From CAVOHU01 sp963817885 (GTDB lineage Bacteria; Acidobacteriota; Vicinamibacteria; Vicinamibacterales; JAKQTR01), in contig CAWFQE010000003.1 of assembly GCA_963817885.1 (NCBI GenBank), positions 124,001 to 188,000 on the forward strand: a DNA stretch of 64,000 bases, in the 5' to 3' direction. A model generated the notes under the pieces. It had not been told where the DNA came from. It worked only from the letters and a program-made list of their open reading frames with translations, and ran no database searches. The translations under genes and the position numbers were made by a program. Below are positions 54,156 to 63,213 of the stretch, piece after piece; position 1 is the first letter of the stretch, and every line of letters starts with the position of its first letter.

Positions 54156-54473
54156 ATGGAACGCGGCACAAGCAGGCTGTCGGCGCGTGAAATCGACAAG
54201 CGGATCAGGCGCCTCGACGGGTGGAAGCTGAAGAGGGGCCGCCTGCACCGGGAGCTGAAGTTCAGCACGTTTGCGCATGCGTTCGGCTTCATGACCTCGG
54301 TGGCGATTGTGGCCCAGGCCATGGATCACCACCCGGACTGGTCGAACTCATACCGGCGAGTCACCATCGATCTCATCAGCCACGACGTCGAGGGACTCTC
54401 CGCGCGTGATTTCGATCTGGCAGAACAGATCAATGCGGTCGCCGCACCACTGCTCGGGTTCGCATCCGACTGA
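54156..54473 (+). CDS. Pterin-4a-carbinolamine dehydratase
   Basis: A 105-residue protein with AAGGA before the ATG. It has the family pattern LDGWKLKRGRLHRELKF, then AMDHHPDWSNSYRRVTIDL (the catalytic histidine pair and the HPxW-like core) and ISHDVEGLSARDFDLAEQI. It dehydrates 4a-hydroxytetrahydrobiopterin to regenerate the cofactor of aromatic amino-acid hydroxylases and also occurs in molybdopterin metabolism. No hydroxylase gene is in the window. The long frame upstream is not coding. Confidence 0.92.
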   Translation: MERGTSRLSAREIDKRIRRLDGWKLKRGRLHRELKFSTFAHAFGFMTSVAIVAQAMDHHPDWSNSYRRVTIDLISHDVEGLSARDFDLAEQINAVAAPLLGFASD

Positions 54474-54857
54474 CATCCCCGTCCGCTCACACCCCGTCCG
54501 CTCGACACCCCGAGAGGGGCCGGGCCCTCACGCGTCAGACTCGCCCGACCGGGTAAATACCTCATACCCGGGTAATTTCGTCCCATCGTCTCCACTTGTA
54601 GGGGAGTCGCGGAAACCTCTCTCGGCCGGCGTCAGGAATCGGCCGACCGGCCGAAGAGCGCGAGGCGGCCAACTATCGCCTAGTCAACAAGTAGGAGATA
54701 CGCCCGACCCTCCGTCGTTCCCGGATTGGCGCCCGCGCACGGGCCGCCCGTCACCCAGAGCAGGGCGGATTTGGCAGTCTTCCCGCTTCGATTCTGGTGG
54801 CATCCCTCTTGCGATTCCGAGGTTGGGTTCTGCCAACGTGCCTGTTGGGGTCCATCC
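54474..54857. other. Regulatory intergenic region before the electron-transfer genes
   Basis: About 385 bases without a gene. It contains a T/A-richer stretch with the direct repeat GGGTAA (54550-54580) and the possible sigma-54 promoter listed separately. A second, weaker GG-N10-GC pair lies at about 54770. Confidence 0.45.
54798..54812 (+). promoter_or_regulatory. Candidate sigma-54 promoter
   Basis: TGGCATCCCTCTTGC has the GG (54799-54800) and GC (54811-54812) doublets at the required 10-base spacing and matches the TGGCA-N5-TTGC consensus well. The next gene starts at 54858, about 34 bases past the expected start site. No activator gene is nearby. Confidence 0.42.
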
Positions 54858-56303
54858 ATGCTGAATCCTGCAGCAGCTCTGCCGACCTCCGTGCTTGGGT
54901 TCGTGACGACGGTGCACGCCGCGATGGTCGCGCTCCGCAAAGAGCGCAGCTCGTCAGCGTCGCTGGCCATGGTCCTGCCGGTGTCGCTGGTGCTGACCTC
55001 GACGCCCTGGATTTTTCAAACCCCGGTTGGTCTGGCTGTTGGCGTCCTCGTGCACCTGATCTGGTTCGTCGCCTGCGAGAAGATGGTCCCGTCCCGTCAG
55101 GCTCAGAAGATGCTCGCCGCTGCACCCGCCGCGAGCGGGCCACGACCCGTCGACACGGGGCGACGCAGCGGCGCGTCCGGAGGAACGGGAGCCCCGGCAG
55201 GCGCCGGTTCCGCGCCGGCAAAGCAGCCGCCCGCGCGGCCCAAGGACTTCATCCCCGTCCCCGTGCTGGCCATTCACAACGAGACACCGACCATCCGGAC
55301 CTTCAGGCTGTCGCGGCCGCCGGGCTTCGAGTTCGAGGCCGGCCAGTTCCTGACGGTCCGCATGCAGGTGGACGGGAAACCGCACGTCCGGTGCTATTCG
55401 ATCAGCTCGGCGCCGGAGACCACGGGCTACCTCGAGATTTCGGTCAAGCGCCAGGGGCTCGTGTCGAACATGCTGTTCGCGGTGGAGCGGCCGGGCGCGA
55501 ACCTGATGGTGAAGCCGCCGAACGGCAAGTTCGTGTACCCGCACTCGGACGATCGCCCGGTCGTGCTGGTTGCGGGAGGCGTGGGCATCACGCCGCTCAT
55601 GAGCATGCTGCGCCATGCCGTGACGGCCGATCCGTCCCGGCCGGTCACGCTGATCTACTCGGTCCGCACCGAGGAGGAAGTTGCCTACCAGGACGAGCTC
55701 GAGGTCCTGCTGCGGCGGCATCCGCAGATTCGGCTCGTGATGACGGTGACCGGCGTGACGCAATCGAAGTGGCGCACCGGCCGAATCTGCGGCGCGATGA
55801 TCCAGGAAGTCGTGGACGAGGTGATCGGGTCCGTCTACATGATGTGCGGCCCGCTCGAGATGATCGCTGAGGTCCGGCAGAGCCTGGAGACAGCCGGGGT
55901 CGCGCCGGCCCAGATTCGATCCGAGGTGTTCCAGGCAGCCGCGGCGATCGGCGCCAAGCTACCACCGGCAGGCGTGGCGGAGGCAAGCTCGGCGGACGCG
56001 GCCCTGGAAGAGCCCGAGCCTGTGGCGGCCGCCGCCGCCGGCGGAACGCCACGGCTCGTGCTCGTGAAGAGCGATCGAACGGCCACCGTCACGAAGCGCC
56101 AGACCCTGCTGGACGCAGCCGAGGCGGCCGGCGTGGATATTCCGAACATCTGCCGGAACGGCGTCTGCGGCACCTGCAAGACGCGGCTGGTCAACGGCGA
56201 TGTGGAATGCACCTCCGACGCGCTCGACGAGAGCGAGCGCGACGAGGGCTTCGTGCTGCCGTGCGTCACGTGGGCGCGCGGCGATTGCGCGCTGGACGCC
56301 TGA
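54858..56303 (+). CDS. Membrane-anchored flavin reductase with C-terminal 2Fe-2S ferredoxin domain
   Basis: A 481-residue protein. Two hydrophobic segments (residues about 10-75) anchor it, followed by a Pro/Gly linker. The FNR-type FAD domain has RCYSISSAPE; the NAD(P) domain has VVLVAGGVGITPLMSML and YMMCGPLEM. After a second linker, a plant-type 2Fe-2S domain carries CRNGVCGTCKTRL with the fourth cysteine in VLPCVTW. Electrons would pass from NAD(P)H through FAD to the iron-sulfur cluster. The next genes are a cytochrome-b-like protein and a multiheme cytochrome, so this is a likely quinone-independent entry point. The ATG at 54858 follows the possible sigma-54 promoter. Confidence 0.87.
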   Translation: MLNPAAALPTSVLGFVTTVHAAMVALRKERSSSASLAMVLPVSLVLTSTPWIFQTPVGLAVGVLVHLIWFVACEKMVPSRQAQKMLAAAPAASGPRPVDTGRRSGASGGTGAPAGAGSAPAKQPPARPKDFIPVPVLAIHNETPTIRTFRLSRPPGFEFEAGQFLTVRMQVDGKPHVRCYSISSAPETTGYLEISVKRQGLVSNMLFAVERPGANLMVKPPNGKFVYPHSDDRPVVLVAGGVGITPLMSMLRHAVTADPSRPVTLIYSVRTEEEVAYQDELEVLLRRHPQIRLVMTVTGVTQSKWRTGRICGAMIQEVVDEVIGSVYMMCGPLEMIAEVRQSLETAGVAPAQIRSEVFQAAAAIGAKLPPAGVAEASSADAALEEPEPVAAAAAGGTPRLVLVKSDRTATVTKRQTLLDAAEAAGVDIPNICRNGVCGTCKTRLVNGDVECTSDALDESERDEGFVLPCVTWARGDCALDA

Positions 56304-56400
56304 TTCCGGCGGCCTGGCGCTTCACATCGGGAGCGGGGCCGCGTCGAGACGCCCCGCGGGTCCTCGTGCGACAGACAGGTACCAGGAGGCAGCGAGTTCG

Positions 56401-57264
56401 ATGTCACATCAGGGCAGCCGTCGACCGGTGTTGAACGTGCTGTTCGCATCATTCGTCGTCAGCCTGTTGCTCGCGATGCTGGTGCTCGCCGACTTCGGCG
56501 GGTGGTCCTACTACACCACACCGCTTCGCGTGCGAGGCTATTCGCCCGAGCATCGCGCGCTGCGCCCGACCGGCTACATCGGCCACCCGCTTGGCGTGGG
56601 AGGCTTCGCGCTGCTGGCCATGCCGGTGGCGTATGCCGTGCGGAAGAACTGGAAACGGCTTCGCCACCTCGGGTCGATGCCGGCCTGGCTCAACGCGCAC
56701 ATCTTTTGCGGCATCGTCGGCCCGATTGCGGTGACCCTGCACTCGAGCTTCAAGTTCAACGGGATCGTGTCGGTGGCGTACTGGGCGATGGTGGCGGTGA
56801 TGTTGTCGGGCTTCGTGGGCCGTTACTGGTACGTGCGGATTCCCCAGACCATTCGCGGGACGGAGATGACGCTCGACGACATCCAGGCGCGCATCGACAC
56901 GCTGAAACGTGAGCTGGAAACGACCACCCTGGCGCCGGAGCTGCTCCAGCGGGTGCACGAGGTGGAGCAGGAGGCGCTTTCGACCTCGGACGGGCGCCGC
57001 ATGCGGCTCTGGGAGATGCGGTCGAAGCTGCATCACCTGAGGCATGCGCTGCGGTCAGGCGGGGTTGACCGCGAGCTGGTCACCGAGGTCAGCGAGGCCA
57101 TCGCGGAACAGGCCTGGCTGGTCAGGCGTATCGGGCACCTCAACCAGACCAAGAAGCTGTTCGGCATGTGGTACATCTTCCACCGCCCGCTGGTCTACGT
57201 CATGTTTGCCGTCGCCTTCCTGCACGTGGGTGTGGCTTTGTATTTCGGGTATCGATTCTGGTGA
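56401..57264 (+). CDS. Cytochrome b-like inner-membrane protein
   Basis: A 287-residue protein with an AGGAGG ribosome site. Five membrane segments are visible: near residues 10-30, 60-80, 97-115, 120-147 and 262-284. Histidines at helix ends in WLNAHIFCG, VTLHSSFKF and IFHRPLVYVMFAVAFLHVG are spaced as in b-type haem-binding membrane proteins. A charged helical region (ARIDTLKRELETTT onward) lies between segments four and five on the cytoplasmic side. It sits between the flavin reductase and the multiheme cytochrome, so it probably carries electrons across the membrane. No exact family match is claimed. Confidence 0.72.
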   Translation: MSHQGSRRPVLNVLFASFVVSLLLAMLVLADFGGWSYYTTPLRVRGYSPEHRALRPTGYIGHPLGVGGFALLAMPVAYAVRKNWKRLRHLGSMPAWLNAHIFCGIVGPIAVTLHSSFKFNGIVSVAYWAMVAVMLSGFVGRYWYVRIPQTIRGTEMTLDDIQARIDTLKRELETTTLAPELLQRVHEVEQEALSTSDGRRMRLWEMRSKLHHLRHALRSGGVDRELVTEVSEAIAEQAWLVRRIGHLNQTKKLFGMWYIFHRPLVYVMFAVAFLHVGVALYFGYRFW

Positions 57265-57389
57265 GGGTGTCGGACCAGTAAAGACCAGAGTCATGACGGG
57301 CAGTCGCCCGGGCATTCGTCGTTGCGCGTCAGGATCGTTCGGAGCGGGTTTGGGGCCGAAATGACCCGCGTGATGCTTGCGGGGGAACC

Positions 57390-58889
57390 ATGACGGTCAG
57401 TCAGCATTGTCGCAGATTGGAAGTCGTGCGAGGTGTGGGACGGAGCACGCTGCTGGCGGTCCTCGTCCTGCTGGCCAGCGCCTCGCTGGCGCAGGCGCAG
57501 CTCGGACAGCTCGTGTCGCCGGGTCCTCTCTCCAAGGCCCACGCCAACCTCGAAGGCGCCGACAAATGCCAGAAATGCCACGAGCCCGGGCACAAGGTCA
57601 TGGCCACGTTGTGCCTCGACTGCCACAAGCCCGTCGCCGAGCGCATCCGCCTCAAGCAGGGCGTGCACCGCGACGTCAAGAATGACTGCACCTCGTGCCA
57701 CGTGGAGCACGCCGGTCGCGATACCGTGCTGCGCCCGTTCGACACGCAGAAATTCGACCACGCGAAAGAGACCGGATTTCCGCTCGACGGCAAGCACACC
57801 GAGATCGCGAAGGACTGCGCCCGCTGCCACAAGACGCGCTCGTTCCTGACCGCCCCGACGACCTGCGTGGGGTGCCACGCCGACGTGCACAAACCCACCC
57901 TGGGCAACGACTGTGCGAAGTGCCACTCGGTGAGCGTCACCTTCAAGGAGACCGAGAAACAGTTCGATCACTCGAAGGCGGCGTTCGTGCTCGATGGCGC
58001 GCACCAGAAGGTGGACTGTGCGAAGTGCCACGTCAACAAGAGGTGGACGGGCCTGAAGTTCGCCCTGTGCGTCGACTGTCACCAGAACCCGCACCACAAG
58101 CCGGTGGCCGCGTCCTCGTGCACCACGTGCCATTCGACCGAGACCTGGAAGGCCACGAAGTTCGATCATGCGCGGTTCGGATACCCGCTGAAGGAACTCC
58201 ACGCCAGCGTACCGTGCGCCTCGTGCCACGTGAAGCCGGCGACCAAGGTCGCGCTGCCGTTCGACCGGTGTGCGTCCTGTCACCAGGATCCGCACAAAGG
58301 CACGTTCAAGCAGGACTGCGCCTCGTGCCACACGGAGGCCGGCTTCTCGAAGTCCAAGGCCTTCGATCACAACAGAGACACCAAGTTCCCGTTGACGGGC
58401 GCCCACGCAGCGGCGACGGTGGCCTGCGCGGCGTGCCACAAGAACGTGGCGGCGGCGCTGAAGAGCCGCACCCCCGCCAGGAACAAGATCGTGGACTTCC
58501 GCGGATTGGCCAGCACCTGCGTGTCCTGCCACGCCGACGTGCACCACGCCGAGCTACCTGCGACGTGCGACACCTGCCACTCGACGGCAACGTTCAAGCT
58601 TCCCGACTACAAGCACAAGAATGATCCGGAGTTCTTCGCCGGCCAGCACCAGGGCGTGGCGTGCGCGAGCTGTCACGTCGCCCAGCCGCCCAGCGCTCCG
58701 CGCCGCCCGACGGCGCCCGTGAAGGACTGGACGTTCAAGAACGTCACGACGGCCTGCGCCACCTGTCACAACGACGTGCATCTCGGCCAGGTCGGGAGCA
58801 AGTGCGAGACCTGCCACACGATCGACGCGGCGAAATTCGAGCCCGTGAAGTTCTCACATGCGGGGTCGAAGTTCCCGCTGACCGGCAAG
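57390..58889 (+). CDS. Giant multiheme cytochrome c, N-terminal portion (18 haem motifs)
   Basis: The ATG at 57390 begins a signal peptide (LLAVLVLLASASLAQAQ). The mature part to 58889 has 18 CxxCH motifs, from CQKCH and CLDCH to CATCH and CETCH, with regular FDH/H ligand words between (QKFDHAKETGFPLDGKH). These are cytochrome c7/c3-like modules in which each haem has two histidines. The frame ends as nonsense past 58889; the words KH and TVECAKCH join if one base is restored there, so the gene continues to 61510. The joined protein would be about 1373 residues with 53 CxxCH plus one CxxxCH. Confidence 0.87.
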
Positions 58890-61510
58890 CACCGACCGTC
58901 GAGTGCGCCAAGTGCCACAAGGAGGAAACGGCGGCGTTCCCGGCGGGCCAGGGCAAGGCCGTCCGCCTGACCGGCCTGTCGACGGCGTGCGCCTCGTGCC
59001 ACCAGGACAAGCACCTCGGCCAGCTCAGCCAGAAGTGCGACACGTGCCACTCGACGGACACCTTCAAGCTGCTCACCTACACGCACAAGGGCATGAAGGA
59101 CTTCTTCGTCGGCGAGCACGCGAAGAAGCCCTGCGAGTCGTGCCACAAGATCGAGACGGCGGTGTTCCCGGCCGGCCGGGGGCGGACGATTCGGTACAAG
59201 GGAATCGGCACCAGCTGTACGAGCTGCCACGCCGACGTGCACCACGGCGCGATGGCCCCGCGGACCTGCGACACCTGCCACACGCCCAAGGATTGGCTGA
59301 CGGTGTCGAGGGCGTTCCACAAGGACGGCATCTTCCCGCTCGAGGGGCGGCACCTGACGGTCCCGTGCGCGTCGTGCCACCTGAACAACGAGATGAAAGG
59401 CACGCCGTCGACCTGCGAGTCGTGTCACTGGGAACGCCGGCACGACGATCCATACGAGGCCAGGCTCGGCATCCAGTGCGGCACCTGCCACCGGCCCACC
59501 TCCTGGACGGCGGTCAACTGGGATCATGCGGCGATGACGGGCGTGGCGCTGACCCCTGTGCACAAGGCGCTCGGGTGCGATGGATGCCACAAGCAGCGGG
59601 TCTTCACCCCCAACTCCGTATTCTGCGCGACGTGCCACCAGAAGGACTACAACGCCACCACCAGCCCGAACCATCGGGCGGCCGGGTTCCCCACGACCTG
59701 CGAGACGTGCCACCTGACGACCCAGACCTCGTGGACGCAGGCGAACTTCAATCACAGCCAGTTCTACCAGCTGGTGGGCGTCCACGCGACGCAGCCGTGC
59801 GCGGCGTGCCACAAGAACAACACGTACCAGGGCACGCCGACCACCTGTGTCGGCTGCCATCAGACGCAGTACAACCAGACGAAGAACCCCAACCACGTGG
59901 CCGCGGGGTTCCCGACCACGTGCGAGACGTGTCACAACGCGACGTCGCCCGACTGGAACACCGGCAGCTTCAACCACAACACGTTCTTCCCGCTGGTCGG
60001 CGTGCATGCCACGCAGCCGTGCGCATCGTGCCACGTCAACAACGTCTTCAAGGGCACGCCGACCACCTGTGTCGGCTGCCATCAGGCGCAGTTCACCCAG
60101 ACGAAGAACCCCAACCACGTGGCGGCGGGGTTCCCGACCACGTGCGACACGTGTCACAACGCCGCGGCGGCTGACTGGGGCAACAGCAGCTTCAATCACA
60201 ACGCGTTCTACGCCCTGGTCGGCACGCATGCCGCCTTGCCCTGCGCACAATGCCACGTGAACAGCGTCTACAAGGGCACGCCAACCACCTGTGTCGGCTG
60301 CCACCAGGCGCAGTACAACGCGACCAACAATCCCAACCACGCGGCGGCGGGGTTCCCGACCACCTGCGAGCAATGTCACAACGCGGCTTCCCCCGACTGG
60401 AACGGGGCGTTCAACCACGCGTCGGTCTTCCCGCTGGTGGGCGTGCACGCCACCCTGCCGTGCGCGCGGTGCCACGTGAACAACGTGTTCAAGGGCACGC
60501 CGACCACGTGCTACGGGTGCCACCAGGCGCAGTACGCCGCGACCACCAACCCGAACCACGCGTCCGCCGGCTTCCCGACGACCTGCGAGACGTGTCACAA
60601 CCCGGCCGGAGCCGACTTCAGCGGCGCCACGTTCAACCACGCGTCGGTCTTCCCGCTGGTGGGCGTGCACGCCACCCTGCCGTGCGCGCGGTGCCACGTC
60701 AACAGCGTCTACACCAATGCGCCGACCACGTGCTACGGGTGCCACCAGGCGCAGTACAACGCGACCACCAACCCGAACCACGCGGCCGCCGGCTTCCCGA
60801 CCACCTGCGAGCAGTGTCACAACCCGGCCGGAGCCGACTTCAGCGGCGCCACGTTCAACCACAACTCGTTCTTCGCGCTGGTCGGCACGCACGCCACGCT
60901 GCCGTGCGCCCGGTGCCACGTCAACGGCGTCTACACCAACGCCCCGACCACGTGCTACGGGTGCCATGCCGCCCAGTACAACGCGACCACCAATCCGAAC
61001 CACGCGGCGGCCGGCTTCCCGACGACCTGCGAGACGTGTCACAACCCGGCCGGAGCCGACTTCAGCGGCGCCACGTTCAACCACAACACGTTCTTCGTGC
61101 TGGTCGGCCGGCACCTGACGGCGCAGTGCAGTCAGTGCCACGTCAACAGCGTCTACACCAACGCGCCGACCACGTGCTACGGGTGCCATGCCGCGCAGTA
61201 CAACGCGACCACCAACCCGAATCACGCGGCCGCCGGCTTCCCGACCACCTGCGAGCAGTGTCACAACCCGGCCGGAGCCGACTTCAGCGGCGCCACGTTC
61301 AATCACACGTTCTTCCCGATCACGTCGGGCCGGCACGCCGGTATCGCCTGCAACATCTGCCACACGACGCCGACCAACTACGCGGTCTTCACGTGCATGA
61401 ACGGCTGTCACGCCCAGGCAACGACCGCCAGCAATCACCGGGGCGTCAACGGCTACCAATACGTCGCGACGGCCTGCTACGCCTGCCATCCCAGGGGCTC
61501 TGGTGGCTAG
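58890..61510 (+). CDS. Giant multiheme cytochrome c, C-terminal portion (36 haem motifs)
   Basis: This frame continues the cytochrome one base out of register. It holds 35 CxxCH motifs and one CxxxCH (CMNGCH). From 59747 to 61297 there are seven modules of about 74 residues, each with three haems in the order PCxxCH, GTPTTCxGCH, GFPTTCExCH and an FNH ligand word. Three-haem c7-type modules in series are known from Geobacter 'nanowire' cytochromes with 12 or 27 haems; this one is about twice the larger. It ends with CYACHPRGSGG and has no sorting signal. It is a likely periplasmic or surface electron wire feeding the barrel protein downstream. Confidence 0.88.
59747..61297 (+). repeat. Seven tandem 222-bp modules inside the multiheme cytochrome
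   Basis: Module starts, marked by the Phe codon of FNH, are 59747, 59969, 60191, 60410, 60632, 60854 and 61076. Spacing is 222 bases throughout except one of 219. Neighbouring modules are very similar at the DNA level, so copy number could be collapsed or expanded in assembly. Confidence 0.92.
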
Positions 61511-61525
61511 TCGCGCGGTACATAT

Positions 61526-62884
61526 ATGACCAGAATCGTACGATCCGGCTCACGTGTCCTGCTGCTCGCGCTGCTCATCAGCAGCGGGCCGGCATTCGCC
61601 CAGTCGGCCCAGTCTACCCAGTCGGCCCAGGCGGCCACGATTCCCGCCTGGGCGCGCGTCTCGTTCTTCGCGCAGACGGGGAGCACCACGTCGACCACCG
61701 GCGGGGGCACCTCGTCGTACAGCGAGATCGTGACCAACGCCAGCGCGGCGTCCGAGGTCAGTGACGGCGAGGGGTTCGACTACGGGTTCAATGTCCGCTA
61801 CGCGGGCTACCCGTCGCAGTCCGACCGCCAGGCCCGGACCTCGGTCTACGACGGCTGGATTGGCGGGCGGCTCCTCGACGGGCATCTGGCCGTGAAGGTC
61901 GGGCAGATGTGGCTCAACGACCTGGGCAGCCTGGGCTCGGTGGGCGGGGCGCTGGTTGAGTACGTGCAGCCAGGCGTCATCGGGAAGACGACGCGCTGGC
62001 GGGTGGGCGGCTTTTACGGGGTCGAGCCCAAGGTGCTGGAACTGGGTTATGCGACCAACGTCTCGAAGTACGGCGCGTATGTCGTTGTCGAGGCGCCCGA
62101 CATGAGGCGGCACGTCCTCGGGTATGTCAGCATTCACAACCAATCGCTCTCCGAGCGCTCAGTGCTGACCTTCTCCAACTACCTGCCGCTGTGGAAACGG
62201 CTGTACATCTACCAGGCAGGCGAATTCGACCTGGCGGGACCAGCGGGGCAGGGGCACGGCGGGCTGACGTATCTCTTCCTGAATGGGCGCTACACGATCA
62301 GCCCGGATGTCGAGATCCAGGCGCTGATCCAGCATGGACGGTCCCTGGATGCCCGGACGATCACGAACGATCAGCTGGCCGGCGTGCCCATTACGTCGAG
62401 GGCGCTGCAAGGCTTCCTCTATTCGTCCAACGGGGGCCGGCTCACGGTGCGCGTGCTGAAGAACCTGCGCGTGTTCGGCGGGTACTCGCGCGACACGAAC
62501 AACCAGGACGAGGCAGTCACCAACCGGCTGACCTTCGGCTTGTTCACGTTCAACCTGTTTGGATCCGGCGTGGACCTCAACGTGACCGACAACCGGATGA
62601 CGCGCGGCACGGCGTCGTCGTGGGACTCGTGGTACGTGTCGCTGGGGCGCAGCCTGGGCGGGCGGGTGTACGTGACGGCTGACTACAGCACTTCGCTCTC
62701 GATCCTGCAATTCACACGGCTGGACGGGGTGGTGATCGAGACGCGGCCCAATTCCAGGCGCATCAGCATATCCGGGATGATGAACCTCTGGCGCGTGGTC
62801 TCGCTGCAGTTCACCGGCGAGCACACCACCGCCGACTCCTACCGCGAAGACCGCTTCCTCACGGGACTGACCTTCAGGTTCTAG
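61526..62884 (+). CDS. Outer-membrane beta-barrel protein next to the multiheme cytochrome
   Basis: A 452-residue protein with a signal peptide (LLLALLISSGPAFAQ) starting 16 bases after the cytochrome stop. Nearly all of it is alternating strands (FDYGFNVRYAGY, YTISPDVEIQALIQHG, VYVTADYSTSLSILQF), about 18-20 in number, ending in the aromatic LTFRF typical of BAM substrates. There are no haem motifs. In porin-cytochrome systems (MtrAB, PioAB, OmbB/OmaB) a barrel like this holds a multihaem cytochrome so that electrons can cross the outer membrane. The gene order fits that role; sequence similarity to MtrB is not evident by eye. No Shine-Dalgarno is seen. Confidence 0.78.
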   Translation: MTRIVRSGSRVLLLALLISSGPAFAQSAQSTQSAQAATIPAWARVSFFAQTGSTTSTTGGGTSSYSEIVTNASAASEVSDGEGFDYGFNVRYAGYPSQSDRQARTSVYDGWIGGRLLDGHLAVKVGQMWLNDLGSLGSVGGALVEYVQPGVIGKTTRWRVGGFYGVEPKVLELGYATNVSKYGAYVVVEAPDMRRHVLGYVSIHNQSLSERSVLTFSNYLPLWKRLYIYQAGEFDLAGPAGQGHGGLTYLFLNGRYTISPDVEIQALIQHGRSLDARTITNDQLAGVPITSRALQGFLYSSNGGRLTVRVLKNLRVFGGYSRDTNNQDEAVTNRLTFGLFTFNLFGSGVDLNVTDNRMTRGTASSWDSWYVSLGRSLGGRVYVTADYSTSLSILQFTRLDGVVIETRPNSRRISISGMMNLWRVVSLQFTGEHTTADSYREDRFLTGLTFRF

Positions 62885-63213
62885 CCTCAACGCGCCAACC
62901 AGCTATCCGGCCATCGGCTCGCCTCGCTTCGGTCCGTCAGGGGGCCCGGGCCTCGCCCGAACGGCGCCAGCCGGCTTCACCCGATAGCAGGATCACGGCC
63001 GGCACTCCCTCGTCGAACCTCCCGTCAGCTGGACCCTTACGCACCGTATCCATTGCCGGAGCCGGCAGGCCGGGCCCCACGAATCGCGACCGGACCCGTA
63101 TGCGTCCAATCAGTCAGGGCATGGTGTCCATCTTGTGCGGAGGATTGAATCCGCGTTCTCCCGGGGAGCGGACAGAAGAACCGTCGTGCCAGTCCTAACC
63201 TGGAGCCGAGTTT
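62885..63213. other. Intergenic region before the RND adaptor
   Basis: About 330 bases with no supported gene, no clear hairpin with a T tract and no strong promoter match. A GGAG ribosome site at its end belongs to the adaptor gene. Confidence 0.45.

Noticed and set aside
59747..61297. Regular repeats that might suggest a CRISPR array
   Set aside because: The 222-base units are wholly coding, in frame and full of CxxCH motifs; there are no short repeats with unique spacers.
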